A stretch of 64,000 bases of DNA. It comes from Hawksworthiomyces lignivorus (taxonomy: Eukaryota > Ascomycota > Sordariomycetes > Ophiostomatales > Ophiostomataceae). Positions 44,201 through 56,769 of the stretch are shown one piece after another. The stretch spans positions 1-64,000 of the forward strand of contig NTMA01000146.1 of assembly GCA_002917075.1 (NCBI GenBank). The letters are read 5' to 3'. The stretch's first letter is position 1. Each line of letters starts with the position of its first letter. Made by a program: the position numbers and the translations under genes. The notes below the pieces were generated by a model. That model was not told the origin of the DNA. It saw only the letters and a program-made list of their open reading frames with translations, and searched no databases.

Positions 44201-47200
44201 ACTCTTCCCCGGAGTTTTCGTGTTTCTCTTGCGATTAGTGGCTGTCTTCTCTCTAAAATTGGAAGAACCCGAGACGCGATTTTAAAACGAAAGGTAGGGT
44301 GCCATCCGATGGGACGCCAAATGAAGCCCGCTGTGCAGGAAAATCGGAATGGCTTTCTACTTGTGCATAAAGACGGGAAGAGCTATGTCGTAGGTGCATA
44401 CACACGGGGCGTATTTACCAAGAACAAAACAGGCGTGTTAGCATATTCTCCGCACCTGCATCACGCACTGCTCCAGGCACGCGGCGTATAAGTCTGGAGG
44501 AGCGGATCGGCGGCGACGACGCGGACATTTTGGGTGTTGCCCTCGCCTTCGAGAAAGTGAGGCTCACTTGGCCTGGCCGAAGAAAATGAGGCCGGCTTCC
44601 TCATCTAGACAAAAACAAATAAACACACATGCATACGTGACAAAAGCGGGAGCGCAGCAATTGAAAACTGAATAGGCGGCCAGGTCGGCCGCGGCCGACA
44701 CACCTTATGCGTGGCACCCGGGCATCTGGTTACGCAAACGGGAAAAAGAGTGTGCCGCTGTTCTACTTGCGGTGTGCAGAGTTTGTTGTGGTCAATTGCA
44801 GCAGTTGTCAGAGCAGGCGTTGTTTACCATTTTCTGTTTCTCCTGTTTTCTTCGATGCTTGGCATGGCCGCTTTTTCAGGCCGCTCTCGACAGTCCACCA
44901 CACCTTTCCCAGCCAGTGCACACGAGCCAAAAATTTGGCTCTCAAGCGACGAGGATCACTCAAAACTATTATTGCTTTGGTACGAATGGCTTAAAGGAGA
45001 CGAAGCCCAGAAAGAGATAGAAGGCCGCCAGCAATAACCCCTGTCATGGATCGCCGGACGAATACATTTTCGCCCAGCTGGGTCAATCACACGGCATGCG
45101 CATATAACAGCTTTAAATTTGTTCTTCTGACGTGTTTCTTCCATTCACCATTCTTTTTGTTTTCGGTGACACAGGACATATTAGCATTAGCTCACTATGC
45201 CCTGCTATTACCGTTCCATACTTTTGATATGTACCTTACCGCAGCTGAACGTCTTTTATCACGAGACTGGATAGCATGGCCTAGCGAGAACCTGGTGTTT
45301 CCTGTCCGGCTTTCAATGACTCGCCTATGCTCCCCATCCACGCGAAAGTGCTGTGCATTACGGAGTAACCCCTCCGCCTACTTTTCTCTCACTTCTGCAC
45401 CTCTCACTGCTGCACCCAGTTTGGTTTATTTCCACGTCCTCTATTCGGATCACAGATACCGATTTCAAGTCTGCTAGGCGCTTGCTGAGAAGCGGCCACA
45501 TGTCCCGTAAGCTAAGCTCAATCTCTCTTCTCCTTTTCCATGATAGTCCAACCAGCCGGTTTCCCTTCCTCTTTTGCCGTCGGCTACCTCTCACTTCTTG
45601 TCTTATCACTCACCGCCTTCTGTCTTTTGCTTTATGATTTGTCTAAGCGAAATGCTTTGTTGGCATACCCTCCCTCAGGCATCTCTTGCCCAATCAAGAA
45701 CTGAAACAAAACATCCAAGGCTCGCGCAGTGGTCTTCGCGGGACAAATTCTCGCTTTGTCTACCTAGTAACAAAAAAGATCAAGGGGCGAATAGGGGCGG
45801 ACGAGGCATATCTGATTTGTGTTCGCAATGTATGTGCGAGTACAATTCGACCAGCATTTTGCCATGAACAAAACTTAATGGCTCGCAGCCATTCGCCGTA
45901 CTTGCGGAAGTGAACTATTACACTTTGTAAAAAGGTGCGTGGTATTCCCGCCATCTCGGGTCGCTTCAGCGAAAGCGAGCCGTGTTAGCTAGCTCTTCTC
46001 CAAAACGCCCTTGCGAGCAGCGGTGTACCAATTGAGTATGGCTGCAGTATTTCTTCAAATCTTTTGTTTGGATGCAGAGGATACATACCTTGCTGGCACT
46101 CTTCCCATCTTCAGCTTCTCTCTACGACATATGCCAGGATACGATGTCGAATATCATTGCCACATCAGGACTAGTTAATTGCATTGGTAGAGCGTCGAAA
46201 CAAACTGGCAGGGGCAGGCCAGCATACAGAAGAGCTGAAGAGAAGGCCAGGCCAGGCACTGTAATAATGACGGGAGGCGAATTCCCCACTCCCAAGAGAC
46301 GTAGCTAGGCTTGCACGTACCAAGCAATAAAAGCAAAGGACTGCGTCTTTCAAAGGTATCTCAAGGCGGACAAGGGAGCACTGGCTGCTCCTCGTGCTTA
46401 TTCGTAACTTCTAGCAGAATGATACCACTTTACTTTTCATTCTTCTGCGGAGGTGTTCGTCTCTAAGTTTGCTGCATAGGCTCACGGATCTCAACAGGGA
46501 GACCCCCCCTCCTTGTGTGAGATTTTAGAGCTTTCGTCACAAGCAAGCCGAGCGAGGACAAGGCAAGGAAAGAGACTTGGCTGGCGTCCGCGGTTTATTT
46601 AGAGACTCCTTGTCGAAAGCAAATTGAGATCTCTTATGGGACCCAATAGCCTCGGGGCTGCCGGTATGAGCCAAGTCCGCCGCTGCTGAACCGCTGCTGA
46701 TTAGCTGCGCCTCTGCGTTCTTTTTGCGTGCCTCTCCTCCCAGCGTCTTTCGTCTTCGACCAATGTGTCTTGAGCAAACTCATGACGTGCATTTCAGAGA
46801 TCGTCGACGTCCGCTGCACTATTGGATTGGCGCATGAGCATACGAGAACAAAATACGCTGCGGGTCTAATTGTGCGCACACGACTCAGCAGACAACATAC
46901 AGCGGCATCCTAGTCTATTGAGAATAGTTTCCTAAGCATAGCCCTCTCCATAAACAACGCCAATTCTAGCTTCGACACATCGTACGGCATTCCGGCAGCA
47001 AAAGCCTTGGCTGTTCGTCTCCCTCTCCCACGCTCTTCTGCCTTACGGAGAATTTCCCCAACTACGAGACAGCACTAAGGAATGATGTAAAATAAGCCTG
47101 GCCTTTTCCGGCGACGCCCTTCCAACATTCCCGTACAAAACGCGGCAAGGCCATAGACCGCACATCGCGCCCCCTGTATGGATGTACCGAGCAGTTACGT

Positions 47201-50200
47201 CTACTCGTACTCCGTACATGGAAAGACTTATTTTCTAGCCTGTAATAAGCAGGCTCCTGACACTGCTATAGTCTGACGAAGCTGAGATGGTTGGCTCAAT
47301 CTCTAGCTAGTCTGATGGAATAGAGAAGGGGGGGCCCATAAAACTGTCGACGGTCTCGGGGATTGCGAATCAATCAGGGAACCAAAAGGTCCAGTTCGGG
47401 TATTACGACATACAGAGGCCAAAAGGCAGAGGGCAAAGGCAGAGCGAAGGCGTCGCAGTTAGCAAGGCAGACATCCTCTTGTGCATATCTGGCATGAGCC
47501 AAAAACCTGTAGCAGCCGTCCTTCCCTTATCGCAACATTTCTTGCTTTTGTCCATTTAACCAGTCGAAGTCGGTGGCAGAGTCAAGAGCGAAACGAACGA
47601 GCAGACGGAAATCCATTTTGTTGACGGTCGAGTCGTGGACGACACCGTTGCTGTTTAAGACAGCTCCACTTTGGTGCGAGATTCGTTGGGTAATTAATAA
47701 CAGCTAGGAGATATAAGACTGGGGGATGCAAGACACTTTCACGTATTTTGTCGTTCCCCGAACGAGATTGAGGATCTTACGATTGGATGGGTTAGCTTGT
47801 TTCGAGAAAAAAGTACATCCAACGTGCCCGGCAGCAAGGCATGGCTCCTCTGTTGCTAGATCCCTGATGCTAGAAACAGGGCGCCCACCATCAGCAATTT
47901 TTTTTTTTTTTTTTCTCAAGATACGAAGTTTACGATAGGATTCGGTGGCATACGCCGTTAATATTAGACATCGAAAGGCTTGTAATAGTTCCGACCACCG
48001 TTGACCCACCGCTCAAGTACAAGTACAACAACATCCCACGCCAGATTCAGTCAAGTTTGATATGTAAATGCACTTTTCGCGGCGAGAATGAAGACCCGCT
48101 TTGCGAGATAGTCAGGTATTTGCGAAAGGAGGAAAGGACATGACCGAACTATCAACGTATATTACTTTTTCTTCCTTTGCTTTGATTACGATGCTGCAAT
48201 ATTGCAAAAGACGTGACCATGGCAGAGAGAGTGCGCCAAAGCAACTATCATGAATGAATCTCAAGATGTTGGAAGCCGCTCGCGACAATTTCGGAGCATC
48301 TTGCCGCTCGATATATCACGTTACGGCGGGATTCTGTAGCACGACATATGAGATAAGAGAATAGGTATAAAGAGGGCACAAAGGTTTCATACGGGAGGTG
48401 ACTTGCGAAAAGCGAGGATCGACATGAGAGGCACGAAGAAGCGAATACAGATGAAGTTGGACAGCATTGGCAATCCTATATCATTTGCATCGCTCTCCCG
48501 CGCGCTATCAGATCCCAGCGGAGTCAGCATTCCCAAGCTAAATCTACCTGGCTAAATGCCAAAAGAGGAGATGCAACTGGCCGAATTTGTTCCCACTGCT
48601 TAATTGCCTCCTTCAGCAAGCCGATTTTGGCAATATCTGTCTTAGCATATTGTTCTTCACTTCTGCCTCGATCTCCCTTTCGGCCAAATTCCATTCTTTT
48701 AGCTGCAACATTGCCCCGTCCCTCCTTTCTCGTCATATGGCTTGATGTTTTCCTGTCTGCCCGGTGCGCCTGCCACCTCGTGTCGCTCGTGTTAGTTTCC
48801 AAACGTTTCTGTCTCGGAGAAAAAGACATGCAGGACGCAGACCTCTTTTCGATTCACGATGTCATAGAGAAGAGAGACCAAAGAAGAGGGTGGGGTATCA
48901 ATTCCCCAAGCTACAAATAGCCTGCCATTGCGAGCCGTCTTGCGACAAGTGGCGATTCGTTGGTTTGCATCGCAGGTGGCTGTGGCCTCTCCACCTTCCT
49001 AATTTTGCCCCCTTCGTTGTGCGTTATTACGGTCTTGGCTCAGTAGATGGTAGCAGGCAGAGGAAGAGAGCGCTTTGCTAAAAGGTTGTTTAAGGTCAAC
49101 CCATGGTTCAACGCTATGGATAGAACTCCCGGTTTGGGCTTGATGGAGCTTGTTGGACTGGACTCAGACCCCTTCTCTCATTTCTGTCTCTCCTCAGGTT
49201 CCACCTCCCCCAGAGAAAGCGACATTTAGCCTCCTACCTAATCTGGCCAGGCAGACAGGCTATCTCAATCTGATCGTCTCTCGGCTCTTGAAGAGCTCTA
49301 GGTCGAGGTCTTCTCTCAGAGGGCCGCCAGATGTGCCGTGCTCGGAATCGTAAATCAGAGAAGACTCTCCATTCGCATCTGTAGGCAGAAAAGGGTGTGT
49401 GTGCTTTTTTAAGGAGAGGAGTGCGAGGACTCTTTCTGCACTATTCCAACCAGATGTTCTACTCCTGTCAGCTCAGCAGCAAAATAAGAATGTGGGACAA
49501 CAATCCTCAGCAAGAAGAATGATTGGTACCCTGGCAACAGTACAGCATATCAGGGCGGTAATTTGCCTCTACGAACTAAGCATGGACAGACATCAGAAGC
49601 AAAAGTAGGAAAAACTAAAGGCTGCGAAGCACACAATGACAAAGGCGACTCTCAGATCGGAGAAAACGGACAGCCAACGGACAGACGAGTCTGGACCACC
49701 TTGTGGAACGCGTGCCACCAACTAGCACCGTCTTGTCTCGATCGGTGAAGAATCAGAGCTTTGCCAATCCTTCATTTTCTCCAGAGGTCCAGTCGAGTAC
49801 CATTGGTGCGGATGAGACGGGACCGATGTGTTGCAGTTGGTAGTTTTTTTTTGGATTCTCAATATCCTAGGAAATTGCACAGTATGTATGCAGGACGTCT
49901 GGAAACCTTTTTTTTTTTCTATGCGTGTAGAGCAGACGCGACCAGAGACGATGATTGGTTGGCTAGAGCAGAAAAAAAGCTTATAAGTGAATCTGCAAGC
50001 TATAAAACGAGAAACGGCACGCGGCCATTGGCTGGACACGCGACACTCTTTGCGCCTTACGAGCACATAAAAAAAGTCTAAAATCTTTCAAAGCCACTTC
50101 GCGCGTTTTTCACCCTGTAGGCGTCGCGTCATCTCCGAAAAATGCAAGGAAGGAGCGCTCAGGCAGCATGACGGAACCAAGTCGAGTTTTGTGATCTCCT

Positions 50201-51082
50201 TACCCCTTTTGGCCGCTGCGCTCTCGCCATGCATTTGGCGTATCTGTTACGGCGTACGTAAGAGCCGTCAGAACTGTGAGAACCGTGAGATACAACATTG
50301 CCGGTTGTTCATGGCTGCCGGATACTGCTTTCCTCTGCCAGGGCCGTCCTGGCTGAGACCTAGGCGAGTGCGACTCAAAACCAGAATTCATAATACAATA
50401 CGTGTTATATGTGAAGCTCGAAGGTCGTAGTCCCTTTCTGGAGGCTTACATCCCTTCAAGGATCACGACACAGAGATGTCTACAGGCCGCGCTGCAAACG
50501 CTTTCTCGTCTGACGGAAACTAAGGGGAAAGAACGAACCACTAGCCACTGCTGCCAAGAGATTGAACTACGAGAGAAGGAAGGGGGAGAAAAGCGCAAAG
50601 AGGGGAAATCACGAAACTGAATCCACTCGAACCAAAGCGCGACCACTGTCGAAGAAGCCCACTCAATCTAATCTGCATCCAATGAACCAATCCTGCGCAC
50701 CGGCAGGTCATTCTGTACCTGCTGAGAAAGAATTAAAAGTGGAAGAGAAGCTATTAAAAGGCCCCAAGATTCCGGAAATGCGTTTGCATTTCATCTCGGG
50801 TCAGGGGTTTCCCAGCAATGTATGATACAATAATTAATTAAGAGGACAAAAACGGAAGGGAGTAGAAACGAGAAAGGATGAACGGACTTTCTTTGGAAAG
50901 AGCCAATCGCCATATGAGCGGTTAAATTGCGTACACGTATCTCGTAGTAGCGAAGAAAGAAGGTACGGAGGACACCCACGATACCTGCCGACTGTGCCAC
51001 TGACCTCAAGAATGGCAGTTGTGTGAATAGCGGCATGAGCGCGGACTCGTCCTCATAGATCGCTGTGTCCTCTTCCTACGAG

Positions 51083-51096
51083 TACGAGTACTCGTA
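51083..51096. repeat. 14-bp perfect palindrome TACGAGTACTCGTA
   Basis: It reads the same on both strands and is embedded in a string of ACGAGTACGAG / GTACTTGTACGA elements, about 580 bp upstream of the GCN20 start. Confidence 0.85.
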
Positions 51097-51677
51097 TCGT
51101 ACTTGTACGATAGATCCTGGTTTGCCACAGCGGCACCTTACAGTAGCATCATGCCTTAACAGGCCAGCCCCTCACTGATGTATACGCACATATCACCCTC
51201 CCCCTCACTAAATTCGCCACTAGCTAGGAGAGCAATGCAGATAGAAAATGCAAGAAAAGAATACAGCGCAATATGGTATAAGCTTAGTTAGGCCTATGCT
51301 GGCAGACCAGCCGGTACAAAGAAAGAGAATTCTGTAGAAAGTAGCTAGGAAAAGAAGGGAAATGCACTATTAAGAAGACTCTGCCGGGCTTCACTATCTC
51401 GCTGATCCAAATTACACTACCAACTACTAAGGCCCAACGGTCGCTGTTGGGCGTTGACAATTAGTGGTCATTTTTTAGTGCCATATCTGCCAAATCGCCG
51501 CTCACGTGCAGAAATTTTGCTTCACTTCACTCAAGGCAATCTATCTGGCTTGCCAATTTTGCTGTTGAACGGCGAGTGCACTTCACCTTATTTCGCTGCA
51601 ACCACACCCCCCCCCCTTGTCTCATCCTTTCACCTTCTAGCATCCTTCCTTTCACACACGCCCTTGACGTATTCGGC

Positions 51678-54119
51678 ATGGAGGCCGAAATAAGAACTCT
51701 CATTCCGAATATTGACCCGGTGGTCTCGGAGTACTCCGTCGGGTACCTGACCCATGCCTCCACCGCATGGTCCGGCGCCGATGAGGAAGAATCTGCCGGG
51801 GCCGGCAGCAGCAATGGCTCATCGGTACCTCTAGTCGGTGCTGCTGCGGCCGTTACGGATCTTCTTCTATCTGCGTCCGGAGACGCAGAGAACGCGGCCG
51901 TGCGGGACCGCATCAACAAGCTCGTCAACAAGTGGGTCGAGCGGTATGCCGAGTCGGCTGCCGGCGGGGCCGGTGGGCGGTCGGGACCGTCAGTGGTGCG
52001 CCGGCTGGACCAGACCATCCAGGTCAGCGCCCAGCGGAACATGTCGTCCACGCTGGCCGTGGCCACGGGCGGCGTCGACCTCGAGTCGGCCAACACCCGC
52101 AAGGTCGAGTCCAAGGTCGACAAGAAGAAGCTGGAGAAGGCGGAGCGGAAGATCGCCGCCAAGCAGAGCAAGAAGACGTACAAGACGGTCGAGTACGAGG
52201 CATCGCGCCTGCTCAACCAGCCCGACGCCGCCCAGTCGTACGAGGAGTTCTACATGGCCGTCAACCCGCTGCAGCTTGGCGCCGCCGGCTCGTCGGCCGC
52301 CGGCAAGCCCAAGGACATCAAGCTGGACAACATCGACGTCAACATCGCCGGCACGCGCATCCTGACCGACACGACCCTCTCCCTCGCCTACGGTCACCGC
52401 TACGGCCTGGTCGGTCACAACGGCGTGGGCAAGTCCACGCTGCTGCGTGCTCTGTCGCGCCGTGAGCTGCCCGTGCCGACGCACATCTCCATTCTGCACG
52501 TCGAGCAAGAGGTGAGCATGCTCACATATGGGGCTTCTGGAGAACGAGGTGGGCCAATTGTGCTAACTTTGCATCTTACCAGATTACCGGCGACGACACG
52601 TCGGCGCTGCAAGCCGTCTTGGACGCCGATGTCTGGAGGAAATTCCTCCTCAAGGAACAAGCCGTATGTCTTCTTCTCCTACTCCTTTCTTTCTCCTTGT
52701 CCGTTTTTCCCGCTAATGAGGTCGGCCGCATAGGAAATCACGGCCAACCTGGCGTCGATCGAGGCGCAGCGGTCATCCATGGCCGACACGTCGGCCGACG
52801 CGACGCGCCTGGACCGCGAGCGCGAGGCGCTGGACCAGCGCCTGGGCGACGTGCAGGCGAAGCTGTCGGAGATGGACTCGGACAAGGCCGAGTCGCGGGC
52901 GGCCAGCATCCTGGCGGGTCTGGGCTTCTCGCCGGAGCGGCAGCAGTTTGCCACCAAGACGTTCTCGGGTGGTTGGCGGATGCGTCTGGCGCTGGCGCGA
53001 GCGCTGTTCTGCGAGCCGGACCTGCTACTGCTGGACGAGCCGTCCAACATGTTGGACGTGCCGTCCATCACGTTCCTGTCAGACTACCTGCAGACGTACC
53101 CGAGCACGGTGCTGGTGGTGTCGCACGACCGCGCCTTCCTCAACGAGGTGGCCACGGACATTATCCACCAGCACTCGGAGCGGCTCGACTACTACCGCGG
53201 CGCCAACTTCGACTCGTTCTACGCGACGCGCGAGGAGCGCAAGAAGACGGCGCGCCGCGAGTACGAGAACCAGATGGCGCAGCGCGCGCACCTGCAGGCC
53301 TTCATCGACAAGTTCCGCTACAACGCTGCCAAGTCGTCCGAGGCGCAGTCGCGCATCAAGAAGCTCGAGCGCATGCCCGTGCTGGAGGCGCCCGAGACCG
53401 AGTACAGCGTGCACTTCCGCTTCCCCGAGGTCGAGAAGCTGTCGCCGCCCATCGTGCAGATGTCCGAAGTCACCTTTGGCTACAGCCCCGACAACATCCT
53501 GCTGCGCAACGTCGACCTCGACGTGCAGCTCGACTCGCGTATCGGCATCGTTGGGCCCAACGGCGCCGGCAAGACCACGGTGCTCAAGCTGCTCACGGGC
53601 CGCCTGTCGCCGCTGTCGGGCCTCATCTCCATGCACCCGCGCCTGCGCATCGGCTTCTTCGCCCAGCACCACGTCGACGCCCTCGACCTCAACATGTCGG
53701 CCGTCTCCTTCATGGCCAAGACATACCCGGGCAAGACGGACGAGGACTACCGCCGCCAGCTGGGCGCCTTTGGCATCACCGGCACCACCGGCCTGCAGAA
53801 GATGGAAGTGCTCTCGGGTGGTCAGAAGTCGCGCGTCGCCTTTGCCTGCCTGGCCCTGACCAACCCGCACATCCTCGTGCTAGACGAGCCGTCCAACCAC
53901 CTCGACATCGAGGCCATGGACGCGCTGGCCGAGGCGCTCCGGGAGTTCCAGGGCGGCGTGCTCATGGTCAGCCACGACGTCACCATGCTGCAGACTGTGT
54001 GCTCCAGCCTGTGGGTGTGCGACGGCGGCACCGTCGAGAAGTTCGCCGGCGACGTGCAGCAGTACAAGAAGCGCATCTCCGCGCAGGCCAACGCGGCCGG
54101 CGTGGTCAAGCAGCACTAA
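51678..54119 (+). CDS. GCN20: ABC-F ATPase Gcn20 (translation / general amino acid control)
   Basis: Three exons, 51678-52511, 52583-52663 and 52734-54119, with introns of 71 and 70 nt in phase 0, give 766 residues (yeast Gcn20 is 752). Gcn20 binds Gcn1 on ribosomes and helps activate the eIF2 kinase Gcn2 when uncharged tRNA accumulates. The N-terminal 200 residues (MEAEIRTLIPNIDPVVSEY...) form the Gcn1-binding part. Two ABC cassettes follow: Walker A GHNGVGKST (about 246-254) with signature FSGGW (382) and Walker B LLLLDEPSNMLD (about 402), then GPNGAGKTT (579-587), LSGGQ (665) and LVLDEPSNHLD (686). There are no membrane segments, as in all ABC-F proteins. The ATG at 51678 begins the conserved N-terminus. 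It runs tail-to-tail with the cpc1 gene, with 707 bp between the stops. Confidence 0.95.
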
Positions 54120-54826
54120 GCCGCCGATCGGGCGGAGGAGCTTACAGATAGAAAGAAAGAAAAAATACCAATACAATTAATGCTGTGACGAAATTCTTGC
54201 TTCGCCTAGCTCCGTTAAATGGCATCTACGAAAGTGTGCATAAAAAATTAGGTGTTGCTCGGAAGACAGGAGATGTAGTTCATGAGATATATTTGGCTTC
54301 TATCTTCACTGACGAAACAATGGCGTTACTACATATTAGGAGACCTAGCAGTTACAAATAAAACTTTTTCAAAGCACTTAAGAATATAAGAGGAAATAAG
54401 ACCATAGTATATCAACATAATATTATTACTTAGGGCATTGTAGTAACACGAGAACACATCACTAGTAGTAGTAATTGAACAGATATTGTGCATCAGGTTT
54501 ATATTATATTTCCTGCGCAAGATAAAATAAGGAAATAAAGCAATGAGAGGACAACAGTGACAAGTACTGAGCACACAGTTAGAAAAAAGAAATCCTAGTC
54601 GCGTATGGCCGAAATGCAGACGACGACATCCGAAATAATAACACAACAGAAATAATTAAATGAAATACAAGGCGCGGTGAGGGGGGACAACCATCCTGAA
54701 AGAGGTCCGTCTGCTGTTTCCCTCCCGTTCAACCCATCAAAGAACTTTTGAAATACCCTATCCTCCTTTTTTATCTTCGAATGACAAGCACAAACAAGCA
54801 AAATCAATCAGAATAGAAACTCAAGA
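54120..54826. other. Shared 3' region of the convergent GCN20 and cpc1 genes
   Basis: AT-rich, 707 bp, presumably holding both 3' UTRs and polyadenylation signals. No other feature is supported. Confidence 0.6.
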
Positions 54827-56268
54827 TCAAGCCTTGTGGCCGAGAGCCATCTTCTTCCAGTGGTCACGCTCTGCCTTCAGCTTAGCAATCTCCTCCTCAA
54901 GCTCATCCAGACGCAGCGCCTTCCGCTCTCGGGACTTCCGAGCAGCCAGAGTGTTGCGCGCCCGCTTCATTGCAATGATGTCATTTGGATCATCGACAAT
55001 GATAGGAGGCAGAGGCTTCTCACGACGGCGAGATGCGTTGACGCCGTTGGTAGAAGAGTGCTTTGTTGAGGTAGAAGAAGAACGGTTGTGACCAGACTTG
55101 CGCCGGCTGGGAGTAGCCTGAGGCTCAACGTCATCGGCCTGGTCTGCAGCTGGCGACGCTTGCACGCCACCAGCAGCAAGACCAGCTGCCGCAGCAGTGG
55201 TGTCCTGGGCAAAGAGCGGGAACCACGTGTCGTGGCCCGCGGCATCGAAATCATTGCCACCGAAGTTGGGGGAGACATCATAGCTATCACCATAAGGCGA
55301 GTCGTCAAACTCAGACGGCGAAGTCAGTGCAGTGAGAGCAGTGGAGTTCGGCGCCGACATAAACGGGTCCTGCAGGAGCAGGTCGTTTGGCGACACGGTG
55401 CCGAGGTTGCTCACAGAGCTGCTGGACACGCTCGAATTCAGGTCATAGCTGGCTGCCATGGCCGGCGAGAAGGAGGCTCCTTCGAAGCCGGCGGCAGAGT
55501 AATCACTGAGGCCTTGCAGGTCTGGTTTGGATGCTTGTAAGCTAGACTGGTCGGAGATAGGCTGCGGGGTGGGAGGACAGGGATGACTACCTTCGAGAAC
55601 CATTTTGCCTGGGATCTGCGGAATACTACCAGTGCTGTGGGGAAACGGTGGGACAGGGGGTCGAACCGAGACTTGGTGATTCAGAGCAACAGTAGAAGAA
55701 GGCGCAGAAGAAGCGTAGAAATGATTCTGCGTGGGAGAAGTAAACCGATTGGAGAAAGCCGTAGACGAAATGCTAGGGCCTGCAGCGAACTGGAGATGTG
55801 CTACACGCGGGTTCTGCAGAGAAGGCGAGGCAGAAGCAACAATGGTTGGCTGTGGTTGCTGAGATTGTGGTGAAGAAACAGCTCCGTTGACGGCAGGATG
55901 CTGAGCTAGTCGATTATGTTGATGATGCGGCTGAGGCTTGGCCGGTGTATCGAACAAAACGAAGTCCTGATGATGAGGCACGTTCAGGTTGTTCTGATGA
56001 TAAGGCAGTGCTTGTTGCGCGGGTGAGGCCGGCAGGGGGGTTGAACGGGAGGGAAGCCATGTTGACTGATTGGGATCCGTGGTGAAGACTGGAAAGTCTT
56101 GTGGAGGAATTTTGGCGGTGTTGGAACGCGAAGAGAAGCGAAGCTGCTCAGAGTTGGCGTTCAGATCGTCCTGGGAAGGAAGAACTGAAAGGGGAGTGGA
56201 GAGAGAGGAAAATGGGTTGAAAAAACTGGTATATGGTGACGACGTAATTTTGTCGACTTTAGAGAAAG
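54827..56268 (-). CDS. cpc1: bZIP transcription factor, Gcn4/CPC1 (cross-pathway control) family; 5' end uncertain
   Basis: One long frame of about 480 codons. It ends in a Gcn4-type bZIP: the basic region AMKRARNTLAARKSRERK and a short zipper with leucines in RLDELEEEIAKLKAERDHW, finishing MALGHKA. Upstream are the acidic/aromatic activation segments (SYDVSPNFGGNDFD, DTWFPLFAQD) and LTALTSPSEFDDSPYG. The factor activates amino-acid biosynthesis genes by binding TGA(C/G)TCA. The N-terminal frame reads FSKVDKITSSPYTSFF...TPLSVLPSQDD, looks conserved, and is open back to a TAA at 56293-56291, but has no early ATG. A good acceptor (TTCCCCGCAG, ending 56269) suggests a first exon further upstream that I could not place. 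The protein is clearly longer than the ~270 residues I recall for Neurospora CPC1. Leader features are listed separately. Confidence 0.88.
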
Positions 56269-56290
56269 CTGCGGGGAAATGGGGGATTAT

Positions 56291-56299
56291 TTAACGCAT
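56291..56299 (-). promoter_or_regulatory. Candidate two-codon upstream ORF (ATG CGT TAA) in the cpc1 leader
   Basis: The only minus-strand ATG between about 56640 and the cpc1 frame opens Met-Arg-stop, in the same frame as cpc1 and immediately before its open stretch. Gcn4/cpc-1/cpcA mRNAs are controlled by short upstream ORFs, so this is a plausible element if the leader includes it. If it is removed by splicing it has no such role. Confidence 0.4.
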
Positions 56300-56756
56300 C
56301 TTGCTGGTGGCCTCAGGGCTGAACGACGATATTATTTGATGCGGACGGAAGTTTTTTGGGATAAGGAGAAAAGAAAGAAAAGAAGAGGAAAAAAAAAAGT
56401 CGTGATGGGGAGAGAAAGAGATGGGCGGGGCGATATTTTGTATCAGGCAGCAATACTGCAGACAGGCAGAAAAAATGGGTAAGCAGGCTTGCTTTGCAGG
56501 GCAAGGGGCCACCAGACACCAGACAAGCGCGACAAGAGGAAGGAACGACACGGCGAAGGGCGCAGAGAGGATACAAAGACGCACTAACCCCTAACAATTA
56601 AAAATATGTGGAGACAACTGCACAATTGGTACCGCCGAGTGTTAGCGCCACCAGCAGAGGTGTACCTTGCGGAAGGCACTTTGGAAGGCTCAAAGGGCAC
56701 CCGCCAGACAGTCGAGACGGTCTTTTTTTCAGGGAAAGGGGGAAGGGAAAGAGAGC

Positions 56757-56769
56757 GTGTGAGTCACAC
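56757..56769. promoter_or_regulatory. Gcn4/CPC1-type binding site GTGTGAGTCACAC
   Basis: A TGAGTCA core inside a 13-bp palindrome (perfect except for the unavoidable centre), 492 bp upstream of the visible cpc1 frame. TGA(C/G)TCA is the established Gcn4/CPC1 recognition element, so autoregulation is likely. Confidence 0.6.

Larger units (their letters stand above)
40434..51677. other. Gene-poor stretch of 11.2 kb
   Basis: Between the start of the Byr4-like gene and GCN20 I find no frame longer than about 145 codons, no conserved motif and no recognisable RNA gene. The composition is AT-richer than the genes. It holds an A25 run (40905-40929), a T27 run (41184-41210), a T17 run (47898-47914), four of the seven TACGGAGTA/TACTCCGTA motifs, a 14-bp palindrome (51083-51096) and one GC-rich island (about 44461-44700). 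The outer parts must include the promoters of the two flanking genes. A non-coding RNA or small spliced gene cannot be excluded. Confidence 0.5.

Noticed and set aside
44186..44491. Plus-strand frame of 101 codons in the gene desert
   Set aside because: Begins with ATG but the sequence has no recognisable motif and no codon bias like that of the real genes; it may be chance.
51527..52216. Minus-strand frame of 229 codons at the start of GCN20
   Set aside because: Antisense shadow of the conserved GCN20 N-terminal exon; no recognisable features.
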